Of a DNA stretch of 64,000 bases, positions 47,036 through 57,715 are shown piece by piece. Numbering within the stretch: the stretch's first letter is position 1; the number at the start of each line of letters is the position of its first letter. The stretch spans positions 14,648,062 to 14,712,061 of the forward strand of contig NC_050738.1 of NCBI RefSeq assembly GCF_014529535.1, in the 5' to 3' direction. A program made the translations under genes and the position numbers. The notes beneath the pieces were generated by a model. That model was not told where the DNA came from and did no database searches. It saw nothing but the letters and a program-made list of their open reading frames with translations. This stretch comes from Bradysia coprophila. Its lineage: Eukaryota; Arthropoda; Insecta; Diptera; Sciaridae.

Positions 47036-47159
47036 AATTGGATTTGAAATAAAAATGTCCACGGTAGCTCAATTAGTTAGAGCATCAGCCCGGCAAGTTG
47101 AAGGTTGTGAGTTCGTGGCTCACTCGCGCACATAAAAAAAAATTATTTCAAATCCAATT
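47036..47159. mobile_element. tRNA-like sequence framed by a perfect 17-bp inverted repeat
   Basis: AATTGGATTTGAAATAA at 47036-47052 is exactly repeated in inverse at 47143-47159. Between them lies a 73-nt tRNA-like sequence and a short A run. A retroposed tRNA or SINE would be expected to have direct, not inverted, flanking repeats, so this looks like a fold-back element that has captured a tRNA, or a tRNA-derived unit that landed inside a palindrome. Confidence 0.7.
47058..47130 (+). tRNA. tRNA-like sequence, GGC loop, probably a pseudo-tRNA
   Basis: The A-box and D-arm are intact (TAGCTCAATTAGTTAGAGC). The anticodon stem TCAGC/GTTGA encloses the loop CCGGCAA, putting GGC at the anticodon (alanine by code). 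The T-arm GTGAG-TTCGTGG-CTCAC pairs perfectly, but the B-box reads GTTCGTGGC instead of GTTCGANNC. The acceptor stem has two mismatches (TCCACGG against TCGCGCA). Position 33 is C rather than the universal T. These defects, and the rarity of GGC anticodons in eukaryotes, argue for a pseudo-tRNA or SINE head rather than a working gene. Confidence 0.5.
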
Positions 47160-47258
47160 GGAAGCTGAAAATTAAAAAAAGAATTCGTCGCGGAATATAC
47201 ACTTAGCTCAGAATAGTTAGCAAGAAATTGTGATTTCTTATATTTTTGAGTTCCAACA

Positions 47259-47452
47259 GGTTTGTTCCAAGGCCATATGAATTGTCAAATTTCATCCATA
47301 TAACCATAACCTCAATAATACCTCAGTGTAAATAGCGTAGGCGACGTTGGTCGATTTGTATGAAATATCACGTAAGCGACGTTGCTATGGATGAAATTGT
47401 CGTTGTTCGAGTTGTCAAAGTTCGTGTTTACAGTTACTTGGAACAAACCTAC
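47259..47452. repeat. Fold-back element next to the 47448 long-TIR element
   Basis: CAGGTTTGTTCCAAG at the left pairs with CTTGGAACAAACCT at the right. Inner pairing (AATTTCATCCATA against ATGGATGAAATT) is offset. It overlaps by a few bases the left end of the larger element at 47448, so one probably inserted at the edge of the other. Confidence 0.6.
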
Positions 47453-48486
47453 AGTTCCACATATTTCGAGCTTAATACTAGCGTCATCTGTTCGACGTTG
47501 ATTCACCGAAACAAAACTTTATGTCCACAACGATTTCGCACCAAACTCAAAATTTCTTGACAATTTTTTTTTACCAATAAATGGCATAAAATCGATAAAA
47601 TTCAAGAAGAAAATTTATTTCGAAGCAATCAAACTTTAATGTAAGTTTAAATAACTCACAGGCGTATCTCTAATCTAGCAAAATTTAAAATTTTGTTTTT
47701 GATTTTTTCGACATCAACACATGGACGCTGAAAATGTAACAATGATCATTTAACCATTTGACATGTTTAAAAATTAAAAAATGTGCAGGGCAGCGTCAAT
47801 GTAAAAATTGTCTATACGCATACATGTGTGTATGTGCTGCACTTGTCTACTAAACTAAAGTAACAGAATGTAGCTTCGATCGAGGCTTCGATATGAAGCA
47901 TATTGACGCTGACGCACATCTCGATCATTATTCACGTCATGCATCAAGGTGTTGGACATTGAAATCTCTACTTTCCAAATTATAATGGAAGTGTATTGAC
48001 AACACAACTTTTGATAATTTATAATTATTTCGCTATTTTGTCTATAAAAAATATTAATGTCGAAGCCACATTCTGTTACTTTAGTTTAGTAGACAAGTGC
48101 AGCACGCACATACACACATGTATGCGTTTGTGCAATTTTTACATTGACGCTGCCCTGTACATTTTTTAATTTTTAAACATGTCAAATGGTTGAATGATCA
48201 TTGTTACATTTTCAGCGTCCATGTGTTGATGTCGAAAAAATCAAAAACAAAATTTTAAATTTCGCTAGATTAGAGATACGCCTGTGAGTTATTTAAACTT
48301 ACATTAAAGTTTGATTGCTTCGAAATAAATTTTCTTCTTGAATTTTATCGATTTTATACCATTTATTGGTTAAAAAAAATGTCAAGAAATTTTGAATTTG
48401 GTGCGAAATCGTTGTGGACATAAAGTTCTGTTTCGGTGAATCAACGTCGAATAGATGACGCTAGTATTAAGCTCGAAAAGTGTAGG
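47448..48486. mobile_element. Long-inverted-repeat element, about 430-bp arms
   Basis: The left arm runs from about 47448 to 47880 and the right arm from about 48065 to 48486, highly similar throughout: GCTTAATACTAGCGTCATCT against AGATGACGCTAGTATTAAGC, TAACAGAATGTAGCTTCG against CGAAGCCACATTCTGTTA. The 185-bp centre is unrelated to either arm. The short ORFs at the two ends are mirror images of each other, confirming duplication rather than coding. No transposase is encoded. Such a structure would transcribe into a hairpin of more than 400 bp. Confidence 0.85.
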
Positions 48487-49225
48487 ACCTAAAAAAAACA
48501 AGAGTTCGCATAAAAATTGCTTATTATATTGAGCTAAGTGTAGCGTTTCTCTAGAAAATTCCCACAATCTAAGAAATATTTGAATGATTGTGAGTTAGAG
48601 TCTAAGGCTGAGTCTTTTGTTGGAAATGCTCGAGGCTGGTCAATCGAAAACCGAGAATTATGGATGTCCAAAGAATCATATGAAAAACTTGAATTATTGA
48701 TGTTTTAGGAAGCTTCCGTCATCTTTACTTTTCTTAGAGTTTTTAGTTAAACTAAAAATCCATCTGTTAATTAAAAGGAACTTATAATGGCTAACATATC
48801 ACCAGTAAATTACATAGAGGTAAGAGATCGGCACTGACACTGACACTGACAGAAATGCTATCTTTCCTTTTTGAAATTGATAATCATGCAGTTACTCATC
48901 GACTCTACTACCTCGTTTGTTTAAACAATCGTCTGATTCCAAATCTTTTACTTCATTTTTTTGACATTATGTTGCTATAAGATGAACACATTAAAGCTCA
49001 TTCTTTATTTTATCATCGATGTCGATAGCACATGACGTTGTTGGAGTTCTATACATATAAAAGCCTTTTTTCTCTTCCATTCAGTTTATTTGCATTCCTA
49101 TCTTTCATTTACATGTCCAATTACAAATATCCACGAAGAACTGAAACGGTGCAATTAAAGAAAATAAAAGAATTGTGAAAAAACCACTCAAAAAAACCAA
49201 AAGCAACGTGGTCTCGCGTATTCGT
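48487..49225. other. Spacer downstream of the minus-strand lipase
   Basis: Contains a decayed GATAACAGATGA-family copy (about 48790-49045, with TCATCGATGTCGATAGCACA) and a (CTGACA)n-like short repeat near 48833-48852. It should also hold the 3'UTR of the lipase that ends at 49226, but I could not identify a clear poly(A) signal on the minus strand. Confidence 0.45.
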
Positions 49226-51147
49226 TTAATTATATACGAATCCTTCCGTTGGTACACCGTTGTATTGATTCATTATTCCAAGAATTTTCCTATTAACTGT
49301 GTTCACTTCTTTTCCGATTAAAAAGTCAGCATGATTCCAACCAAAAAATTTATCGATGCCCACAGTTGATGTTTTAAATTTCCGCATTAGGCCTTCAACA
49401 TCCTGTGAAAGAATGTCTTTGGTATAGTCCAGAAACATTTTCATATTTATTGTGGGTGCCTTACAAAGTATGACGCCAAAAAATCGTTGGTACCGTAAAG
49501 GAAATGAATCCTTACAGCAACGTTCGATAGATGATAGGAAGGAGGTGTTGTCTGATTATAGACTTCCAGATTTCCAAGATGTTTGTGATCATACTGAAGG
49601 AATCGAGCTAAAATGAAGGCGCTTGAAATCAAATACTTTTCGAAAAATCACATCGACTTTACTTCCTCCGGCTTTGATTATTTGTCCATAATGAATCAAT
49701 TGCTTGTAACTGACACTGAAAAAAAATGATCACAACAATTGGTACATTAGAGATTTAAGTAGATTTAAACAAGTTTATTGATTCTAAATAATGGTGAACG
49801 TACAACAAATTTTTTAACGAAAACTCTACTCACCTGTTCGGAAAGTGATCGAAAAGTTTCGGATCGATAAAAAGGTCCTAATAAAACAAAATCGTAAATG
49901 CAATAACAATTTGCAATAAAAAAGTGTTCATTTTACATCGTTCCATTGAAATGTGGGTCCAGCAGTAGCGAACACGTAATCTTTACACATTTGATATGAT
50001 GGCGACGATTTACTGCAGAAAAAACTTAAAAGTTTACGAAAAGCTGGGCTTCCTGGAAACATCTCGCCTGTTTCCATAGATTCTACAGCTCGCTAGATTT
50101 TTATATAAAAAAAATTATTTCTGATTTCAACCAAACCATATTTTTCCAAACACCTCGATTTGATCGGCAAAGGAAGAAACGGTTCTGAAGAACACCCCGC
50201 TATGTTTTAGGAACACTATTGGGCACATTAAATGCAATGTGATTATTTTTTCATTGTATTGTGGTAGCATGGATAGCATTGCCATTACGACAGTAGTTCC
50301 TTGGGAATGTCCTAAATTTGAATCGAAAGGAAATGCGACTTGAGTGTTAAAAGATCTTCCGAGAATGTCGCTTTGAGCTAGCAGCTTACCAACGTAATGC
50401 AGGGCACTCTGATTGGTTGTCATCAAAATATGATCAATTACTGTAGGAAGGTCATATTTGGCCATTTCATGGAAGCTGAAATTCCAATACGGAGTACTGT
50501 TCGATGCCAAAAATTTGTGATCTTTAGAGAACTCGTTGCCGCGGGAATTAGCTAACCAAACGTCGAACCCATTATCCGCCAGAAAGTAAGCTAACAGATT
50601 TAAATGTTCACGTTAAACAAAGGATTATGAACGGCAATTGAGTAATAGAAGAGGGCTCGCAGTCGTAATATTTAAGTCTTCTTTCTATGGTATTCAAAGT
50701 TTAAAGTTTTCACGGACACGGTAAGCCTAATTGACTTGATTTAACATAAACTTTTTTGAGCTAATACAATTTTGATAGTCGGTCCCGAAAACCGATAAAA
50801 AAGCAGTCCGTAAAAACGTTAGAAAATCATGTGCTTACCTAATGAACTACTTCGCCCGGTAACAATGAATTCGGCTGCTGAACAATATAAGCCATGCATT
50901 AACAATGCGACTTTTGGAGTCGGCTCCCTGGTTGGAATCCGATGTAAACCCAAAATATAATTGTCTTCTGTTACGACAGTGTGTAGTTCTGCTGGATAAC
51001 CAGAATTTTCAATCATTTTTGTCTGAAATAGAAATACTGATCCACTCGCAGCAAATTTACACATTGTCGACTTTTGCTTACGATATCATCCTGGGCTACA
51101 ATTAAATTGCAATAAATGAAAAACTGTGCTATTACGACCAGCAACAT
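49226..51147 (-). CDS. Acid lipase (lysosomal/gastric family), 9 exons
   Basis: An alpha/beta hydrolase that cleaves triacylglycerols or cholesteryl esters in the lysosome or gut lumen. Minus-strand exons: 51147-51082, 51022-50839, 50590-50390, 50311-50154, 50092-49937, 49877-49834, 49715-49663, 49607-49465, 49402-49226. All phases join: 1182 nt, 393 aa, normal for the family. Exon 1 encodes a signal peptide (MLLVVIAQFFIYCNLIVAQ). Family motifs follow in order: GYPAELHTVVTEDNYIL, LLMHGL (oxyanion region), DVWLANSRGN, nucleophile GHSQG (S153), acid YGTND (D329), base WNHADF (H359). The triad is complete. The donor after exon 4 (GTGTTT) is weak, but its position matches an intron in the neighbouring paralogue. 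It is head-to-head with the plus-strand lipase. Confidence 0.9.
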
Positions 51148-51467
51148 TTTCGTGCAGATTGTCACCAAATACTAATTCTAAACACGTACCGGTTGTGACA
51201 ATAAATACTTTGTAACTTTAAAGCTCATCAGTGGCATCATACAGTATCAGTCATCAAATCAGTAACATCATCACACTTATACGGCAATTTTGAATATTTT
51301 ATGTGGCTAGTCAGATCCGCTATTATTATCGGAAAACAATAATTTCGGATAATTGTGAGCAATTTTTTTTAGATGATGAACATTGATGGTTTCAACGAAT
51401 TTCGGTTCATTAAATTGGCGAGGCAGGGCAAAGTTTATTTCAGTTGTGTTATCAATTTGAAGCCGTA
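51148..51467. promoter_or_regulatory. Divergent promoter between two lipase genes
   Basis: The 320 bp between the two start codons must hold both promoters. It includes two close ATCA-rich pieces (CAGTATCAGTCATCAAATCA, GTAACATCATCACAC) and TTATCAATTTGAAGCCGTA just before the plus-strand ATG. No certain TATA box. Shared regulation of the pair is likely but is inference. Confidence 0.45.
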
Positions 51468-53123
51468 ATGTACGTTAAACTTTTCGTTCTTTTCCTCATT
51501 TATGTTTCCATCGGAGGCAGTAATACGCAAAATGTTACTTCAGATCCGGATCCCATAGTATGTACACTTGAATATAGAAAGATAAGATTCAAATTCTTCT
51601 TTGCCCACAGCTGAGCATCATCAAGAGGGATGGCTACCCAGCCGAGTCTTATGAAGTTACGACGAAAGATGGTGCGTTTCCAGTTTATCGTACAAAATTG
51701 AATTATATTGCAAATGCTTGTCCGTTCTCTAAATTTAGGCTATATCATAAGTCTACATCGTATCCCTCCTAAAATGCAAACATCTAAAGTTGTATTCCTT
51801 ATGCATGGAATGTACGTCTCAGCTGTAGATTTTCTAATCTTGGGACCGTATCAAAATAAGGCATTAGGTGAGGAATCCTTATTTATGATGCACTCTTCCT
51901 GCCCAGCCATTAGTGTGAAACCGCGCCGGCTTGTGCTTTCTAACTTTCTATCTATTTCTGATTGAGTTTGTTTTTTCAGCGTATACGTTAGCCGATGCTG
52001 GGTATGATGTGTGGCTCGGTAACACACGCGGAAATAAGTTCTCGAAAAAGCATTCCACTATCACACCAAATGATGACGAATACTGGGAATTTAGTTGGAA
52101 TGAGATCGGTACCTTCGATTTACCAGCATATATTGATCACATTCTTGTAAAAACAGGACAGAAATCATTGCATTATGTTGGGCATTCTCAGGGAACCACA
52201 GTATTCTTCGTTATGCTCTCTGTATTCCCAGAATACAACGAAAAGATTCGAACATTCCATGGGATAGGACCAGTTTTGAAAATAAAGCATCCTTCTCCTT
52301 TAGCACAGTTTCTCGGTAAGTCAAACCTGAAATCCGAAAGTATCTTGTTGTATTGTAATGGAAAAATTTGTATTTTAGCTAATAACGCAGATGAGATTGA
52401 GGTACTTTACCATTGATACGAGAAAATCCATTTCCCTTTTTACTCTTAATTCGTTATTGTATAGGAAGCTTTAACAATGTTTAACATAGTCGAAATGCCT
52501 ATCGGTATGAGTGAAGCAGAAAATGGAGCCACTATGTTTTGTAAAGACGGAACACCTTTTGCATCCCTGTGTGGTAATTTACTTTTCGCATTGGTGGGGA
52601 AAAATCGTCCACAATTCAATGGGGTCTGATAATGAATTTCAAGTGATTTTCCACGTTCATCTATGAAATGTTTGTCAATCTTTTCAGACCCTACTTGGGC
52701 CAATTTTGAAACACACCCCAGCAGGAATGAGCTACAGACAATTGAATCATTACTTGCAGTTGATTAATTCGAAGAAATTTCAGTTCTACGATTACAAAAG
52801 TGAAGACAACTTAATGAAATACAAGTCTGCTACACCACCGGAATACGAAACATCAAACATTAAAGTTAAAATGCAAATTTTATACGGAACACATGACTTG
52901 TTGAGTACACCACAGGTACGTTCGCCAAATGGATGACCTTATAATGATCACCATTTCAAACTATCGTTATCTGCAGGATGTTGAAGATTTAATTGAATAT
53001 TTCGGCCAGCATGTAATCGATGTGGTCAAACTTAACGATTGGAATCATGTAGATTTTGTCTACGGCAAAGAGGCCAATAAAATGGTCTATCAAAAAATAA
53101 TTGAAGTCATGGGGAAGTATTAG
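51468..53123 (+). CDS. Acid lipase paralogue, 8 exons
   Basis: Same family and likely role as its divergent neighbour. Exons: 51468-51557, 51611-51671, 51739-51867, 51980-52315, 52379-52401, 52465-52623, 52688-52915, 52977-53123; 1173 nt, 390 aa. A signal peptide opens the protein (MYVKLFVLFLIYVSIGG). Then come DGYPAESYEVTTKDGYIISL, FLMHGM, DVWLGNTRGN, nucleophile GHSQG (S163), acid YGTHD (D336) and base WNHVDF (H366), so the triad is complete. Two donors are weak (GTACTT after the 23-nt exon 5; GTCTGA after exon 6), yet reading frame and similarity demand them. Compared with the minus-strand copy, introns are present at 51672 and 52316 and missing after HYVG and in the C-terminal half. Confidence 0.9.
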
Positions 53124-53456
53124 TGTTAATGTGCCATGCACAGGTTTCTTTTTAGGATTTTTGGTTTGTTGATGATTTTATAATTGGCATGGTAGTACCG
53201 CATTAAATAGATTTCTTATCTTTAAATTATTGTGTTTGAGTAACAGATGGCAAGGATATCACCAATAATTTTTTTAAAATTTTTTTTTAAATGATTTACA
53301 CTCTGATTTTGCTAGATAAGCAGCATCACGAGATGCAAATACGTAGAAAAACAAAAAAGATAGACAGTCGTCTTTTAGAAACGGCTAGTCGTCTGTTGTC
53401 GACAGAGGAGAACTGAAGTAGTTCCAACCTTCTTTTAATTCCATTATTCCATTGGT
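53124..53456. other. Spacer between lipase and nested transposons
   Basis: Holds the lipase 3'UTR and a fragment of the GATAACAGATGA-type repeat (AACGGCTAGTCGTCTGTTGT near 53381 on the plus strand). Nothing else recognised. Confidence 0.45.
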
Positions 53457-53614
53457 CCACGGTTGGATTGAACAAAAGTTAAATAAAGTCGCGACACCAC
53501 CTCTGATTTTTTTTCATGTTCTTATTGAGGGACTCGAGTACTATAAGGAACCACATTCAGTTCGCAAAATTTTCCAGCCGTTTCGGAGAACCGGCACTCA
53601 TGGCCGTGCGGGAC

Positions 53615-53619
53615 CGACG
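53615..53619. repeat. Left target-site duplication CGACG
   Basis: CGACG directly before the CACAGTG terminus, matched by CGACG directly after the other terminus at 61604-61608. A 5-bp duplication of form CGNCG is the known Transib preference. The pre-insertion site is readable in the intact right arm of the host MITE. Confidence 0.92.
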
Positions 53620-54680
53620 CACAGTGTTTTTTTTGTAAGGCTCCGGGGCGGAACATTTTTCTCTGGCAAAAAGTAACGTATCTCGATAATTTTGGGTTCT
53701 ATGTCTTCAGAATAGAATTGGGAACAATCGTGTTTTTTTATTTTGGTCCGTTAAATTTGTGTTCCCAGGGATTAAGGAAGTAAAAGTTCCTAGACTATCG
53801 AAAACTTTCCTATTCAATTTTTCAGTTTTAAAATCACATAAAGTGAGGGTAGGTCGTCTCTACTCAATGAGTAACGAAGTTTAACAGATTTAGGAAGGTA
53901 TAAGTACGTTAGGACACGTTTTTCCTAAATTCTAGAAGCGAAAATAGACAATCTCTGTGGAAGCACTGGCAGCTATAGAAAAGCGATCTGATACTCAAAC
54001 TAATTGTTCGGAAAGCTATTACTAGAGTCAAGTGACCATTTATCCATTAATTTTTGCGTATATACAAGCATGCTTCCTCAAGTACTTCAACTGGGAATAA
54101 TGAATCAGTATTCCCAGTTCTAGAATTCAAGGAACTAAGATGCTATGAACTTGCAAATTAATTCAAATGTCTTTATTTACCTCCTAAAATAATTTCGTGA
54201 AGAAAGAATTCTGGGATCAGGTTGTCTTCCCATTCCCAGTTCTAGAACTCAAGGAACTAAGATGCTATGAACTTGAAAATTAATGGAAATTTTGTTACTC
54301 ACCTCCCAAAATGATTTCGTGAAGAAAGAATTCTGGGATCAAGTTGTCTTCCCATTTCCAGTTCTAGAACTCAAGGAACTAAGTTGTCTTTCCATTCCCA
54401 GTTCTAGAACTCAAGTAACTAAGATGATATGAACTTCCAAATTTATGGAAATGTTTTTATTCACCTCCCAAAATGATTTCGTGAAGAAAGAATTCTGGGA
54501 CCAAGTTGTCTTCCCATTCCCAGTTCTAGAATTCTAGGAACTAAGATGCTACAAACTTTAAAATTAATGAAAATTTGGTTATTCACCTCCCAAAATGGTT
54601 CGGTGAAGAAAGAATTCTGGAATGAAATCTTTCCATTATCAATCCTATAATTTGGGAATGGGGATTTTTTCAAATGAAGC
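53620..54680. repeat. Transib left terminal inverted repeat with 120-bp subrepeats
   Basis: 53620-54105 is unique sequence matching 61111-61603 in inverse. 54106-54680 consists of about four to five units of 120 bp containing TTCCCAGTTCTAGAACTCAA, GGAACTAAGATGCTATGAAC and TCGTGAAGAAAGAATTCTGGG. One unit near 54380 is deleted for most of its length. After the heptamer come eight T and then GTAAGGCTCCGGGGCGGAAC; I see no convincing RSS-style nonamer at 12 or 23 bp. Confidence 0.88.
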
Positions 54681-54744
54681 GAACAAAGTAATTCTTACAA
54701 TGATAATGAACTTTGACATCTAAGTTTCTTTGTTAAAATTTGTA

Positions 54745-55010
54745 TTAATTTTTTTTGTTGATTTTTTATAATTAATCGTTCGTCAAAATAAAAAAATTAA
54801 TTATTCCAGCTTATGTCACAGTTATTGTTGTATTTTTTACAATTAATCGATCGTCAGAATAAAAAATTATTTAGTCCAGTTTTTGTGTTATAATTTTTAG
54901 TTTTTTACAATTCATTAATAGTCAAAAATCCAGTTTAATTCTAATTTTTTGGTATTGTCAGTTATTTTTTTACAATTAATCGATCGTCAAAAAAAAATTA
55001 AATTCTTCAG
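54745..55010 (+). repeat. AT-rich repeats inside the Transib, period about 67-70 bp
   Basis: TTACAATTAATCGATCGTCA or a close variant appears at about 54771, 54842, 54909 and 54975, each followed by A-rich and then T-rich sequence. It lies between the transposase stop codon and the left inverted arm, so it would be in the transposase 3'UTR. Confidence 0.6.
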
Positions 55011-55105
55011 TGATCATTACTTTACCGTTACCGTTAAACATCAAGTTCAGTGCATTATTTAGTAGACAAAATAAATAAATTTAGTACACAGAACGAATTT
55101 GTTGA

Positions 55106-57715
55106 TCAGTTCGATGAATCGGTTTCATTATCATCTTCTTCGACGAACAATTCGTCCTGTTCGGAGTCATAATCAAAGCATTTTTTTGGATAAAACGTAC
55201 GCAAAGAGCTGATGACTGGATCTGAGGATATTAAAAGCCAATGCAAAATATCCTCATTCGTGTTCTTTCTTGAGTTTTTCCTGGAATTATTTTGGCGAGC
55301 ATTTCGGAAATCCTTATTCCTGGCTTCTTGAGCCTCCTCCGAAAAAATTCCGATCGGTAAATCGAAATGATTCATAAGATCTGCACCATGAATCAAAACC
55401 TTATGGACTGATGGTGGCATGAAGTACCACCGATAAAGATGTATGTAAAGCTGCGCAGTCTCATAGGCATAATATCTAAATTTTGGTATATCAACTGCTT
55501 TATTGCTGTTGACTGCAATTAAAATAGTCCGAAATCGTCTGATTAATTCTTCGTCGACACCAGTCGTCTTTGCAGCAAATTCACAGTCTGCCCCAAAAAA
55601 TTACGCATTAAGACTATGAAATGAAATCACTAAAAACTAATCTACCTTCAAAAAAACGCCTTGCAGTGTTTCCGTCATTTGAGTTGCCTGAACCTTGCTT
55701 GACCTTATCAATAAGCAGCCCTATCGAGGATAAAATAAAAGTGTTTTATTTTTCAATTCGCATTTATCAATGATAAATTATCAACTCTAATTCCGCGATG
55801 GTTGTCCACAACATTTGCAAAGCTTTTGACATAGAAAAGAATATAAGAACCAATACAACAAGTTGAAAATACTATTGATCGAATGCATAAAATAGAAGTA
55901 CACAAGTGAATGAAGTTATTAATGAAAGAAAATTAAAGTTGTTACAATAGAGTCAGTGTGAGTATACAAAAACGAGGTGTGCAATGAATTTGTAACAAAG
56001 AGTTGATGCTTAAGCATAGGTCGTACCATTGCACTGTCTTCAAATTATGGAAATAACAAAAAAAATCGTTCCAGTTGTTAAACTGTAATTTCGCGTATAT
56101 TGCACAAATTTACATTGAACGATTCCTTTGCTATTTCCAGTATTTGAAGAAAGAGTAATGGTGCGAACAATGAAGAATTTCGAAAAAAATTTGCGTAGTC
56201 AACCATGCAGCGAGTGATGTTATTTATCAAAAGTGACATCAAAATCGCGATAAATGTCTCATTTGTAAGTGGACTACGTATATTTTAGGTTTAAGACAAT
56301 TAATTACCTTTTGCTTCTTTGAAAGTCTTTTGTATTGCATCTTTTCGTTTCTCTGCAATGTCTTTATGTTCTTGCGTACATATAGATCTCTTTTTAAACG
56401 GTATCCTGTACGCAATATGGATTATACACTCGAAAAATCGTATCCAGCAATGAAGAGACGATATTCCGAAACGGTAATTCTCTACAATACATTCTTTCCT
56501 TGCTATTTTATCCAGGTCGTTCATTTCCGATGGCAAGGCAAAGCATACATTGCACGATTCTGTTGAGCCATTCGTCAGATGAGTTATAGATTTTCCATCG
56601 AACATTGAACTGTGTAGTTTGTGGTGAATGGATATGGTTTGATCTTTACCGGTAACGATATTGGTAAGCTGCAACGCGTTAATTTGTTCGTCGATGAAAT
56701 TATAGTTTTCGATGTTTTTGTCTTTGCTCTCTTTGGCGAAATCGAACCGAATTGGTCTACAAAGGCGAGTCGAGGACGGATGAGCATTTTTCCATAAAAC
56801 TTTCGATTGTGATGCTATTTGTAATGGAATCATCGAAATCATTACAATGGACTCATCTGAAGGATTTTCGTAATCACATTGATACACCTGCTTGTAAAGA
56901 CTTTGCCCAGATGCACCATCGAATCCCCATTTGTAAGTAGCAACCAGTTCATCGTGCATTTTTCCGGTGAAATCTATTTCACATGTTTTTATAATTCTGG
57001 TCATAGTGTGGTCCAATAAAGATTGTAATTCAATGTTAGCTCCCAGTTCTGTTACATCCACGGTTTCATACGGTGGATAACAATCTTTTTTCGCGTCGAA
57101 GACTTTTTTATAAGGAGGATAAATGTCAGCGTTTCTTTCTTTCGATTGACTATGAAGTAGATCATATTGATATTTAGTCAATTTCAGATCGATCATTAGC
57201 GCCAAGGCTTCTTCTGGTGTATACTTCACCATTTTGGAAAAATTGCCTCGAACTATTTTTAAAATGAGTTCTTTCGAATCCGAATCGAGTTTCTCCAGGC
57301 CCTTCACAATTTCGGCATCAATTTTACTCTCATCACGCAATGTTTGCAGGTAGGCGCTTTCGATTTCCTCTTTACTTTTATTTTGTCTAATCTCTTCAAT
57401 TCGTCTTCTCTTCGTACGCGCAGAGCATTCATCGAAATTCTTTTTACATCTTTGTTGGCTACTCGGATTTTGTAAGAAGAAATCTTGTTGTAGCCAGTCT
57501 GCATATTGAGACTGAAAGTGTTTTATGCGAAACTTGCTCTTCTTCTTCCATCTCGTATCATGATTTATAATGAATTGATCGACTTGCCTTTTATACAACA
57601 AAAAAGTGTCTTCATTCAACATGAACTTCAGCCTTACGAAATTATAGAAACTTTCTTTGTCAGACGACTGTCTAAGTTTTTCACTCAATATTGAAAAAGG
57701 AACTGAAGCAGTCAT
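55106..57715 (-). CDS. Transib transposase, RAG1-core homologue, 3 exons
   Basis: A DDE-type nuclease that should nick and hairpin at CACAGTG ends. Exons: 57715-56308, 55720-55646, 55587-55106; phases join (GTAATT/GATAG and GTAGAT/GGCAG), giving 1965 nt and 654 aa with no stop. Aligned to RAG1: D266 in YKWGFDGASGQ fits D600; LCRPIRFDFAKES resembles RAG1 LCCKPL...ADES; D373 in SSMFDGK fits D708 (107 against 108 residues apart); C388 and C391 in SCNVC fit zinc ligands C727/C730; SLHCWI resembles ALHCDI; GNTARRFFE resembles GNFARKL; H556/H561 in VHKVLIH fit H937/H942; E579 in FSEEAQEARNK fits E962. The N-terminal 110 residues (YKRQVDQFIINHDTRWKKKS) are duplicated in the ORF at 59425-59832. The tail is acidic. 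No RAG2-like partner is present. Confidence 0.92.

Noticed and set aside
47360..48567. Two similar ORFs containing FELNTSV and LIHRN
   Set aside because: They lie in opposite orientation in the two arms of the 47448-48486 inverted-repeat element, so the similarity is from the repeat, not from coding.
56300..56307. Transposase ending at the 471-codon stop
   Set aside because: The apparent C-terminus GN* is intron sequence (GTAATT). Splicing to 55720 continues the RAG1-like alignment through the zinc-binding histidines and the catalytic glutamate.
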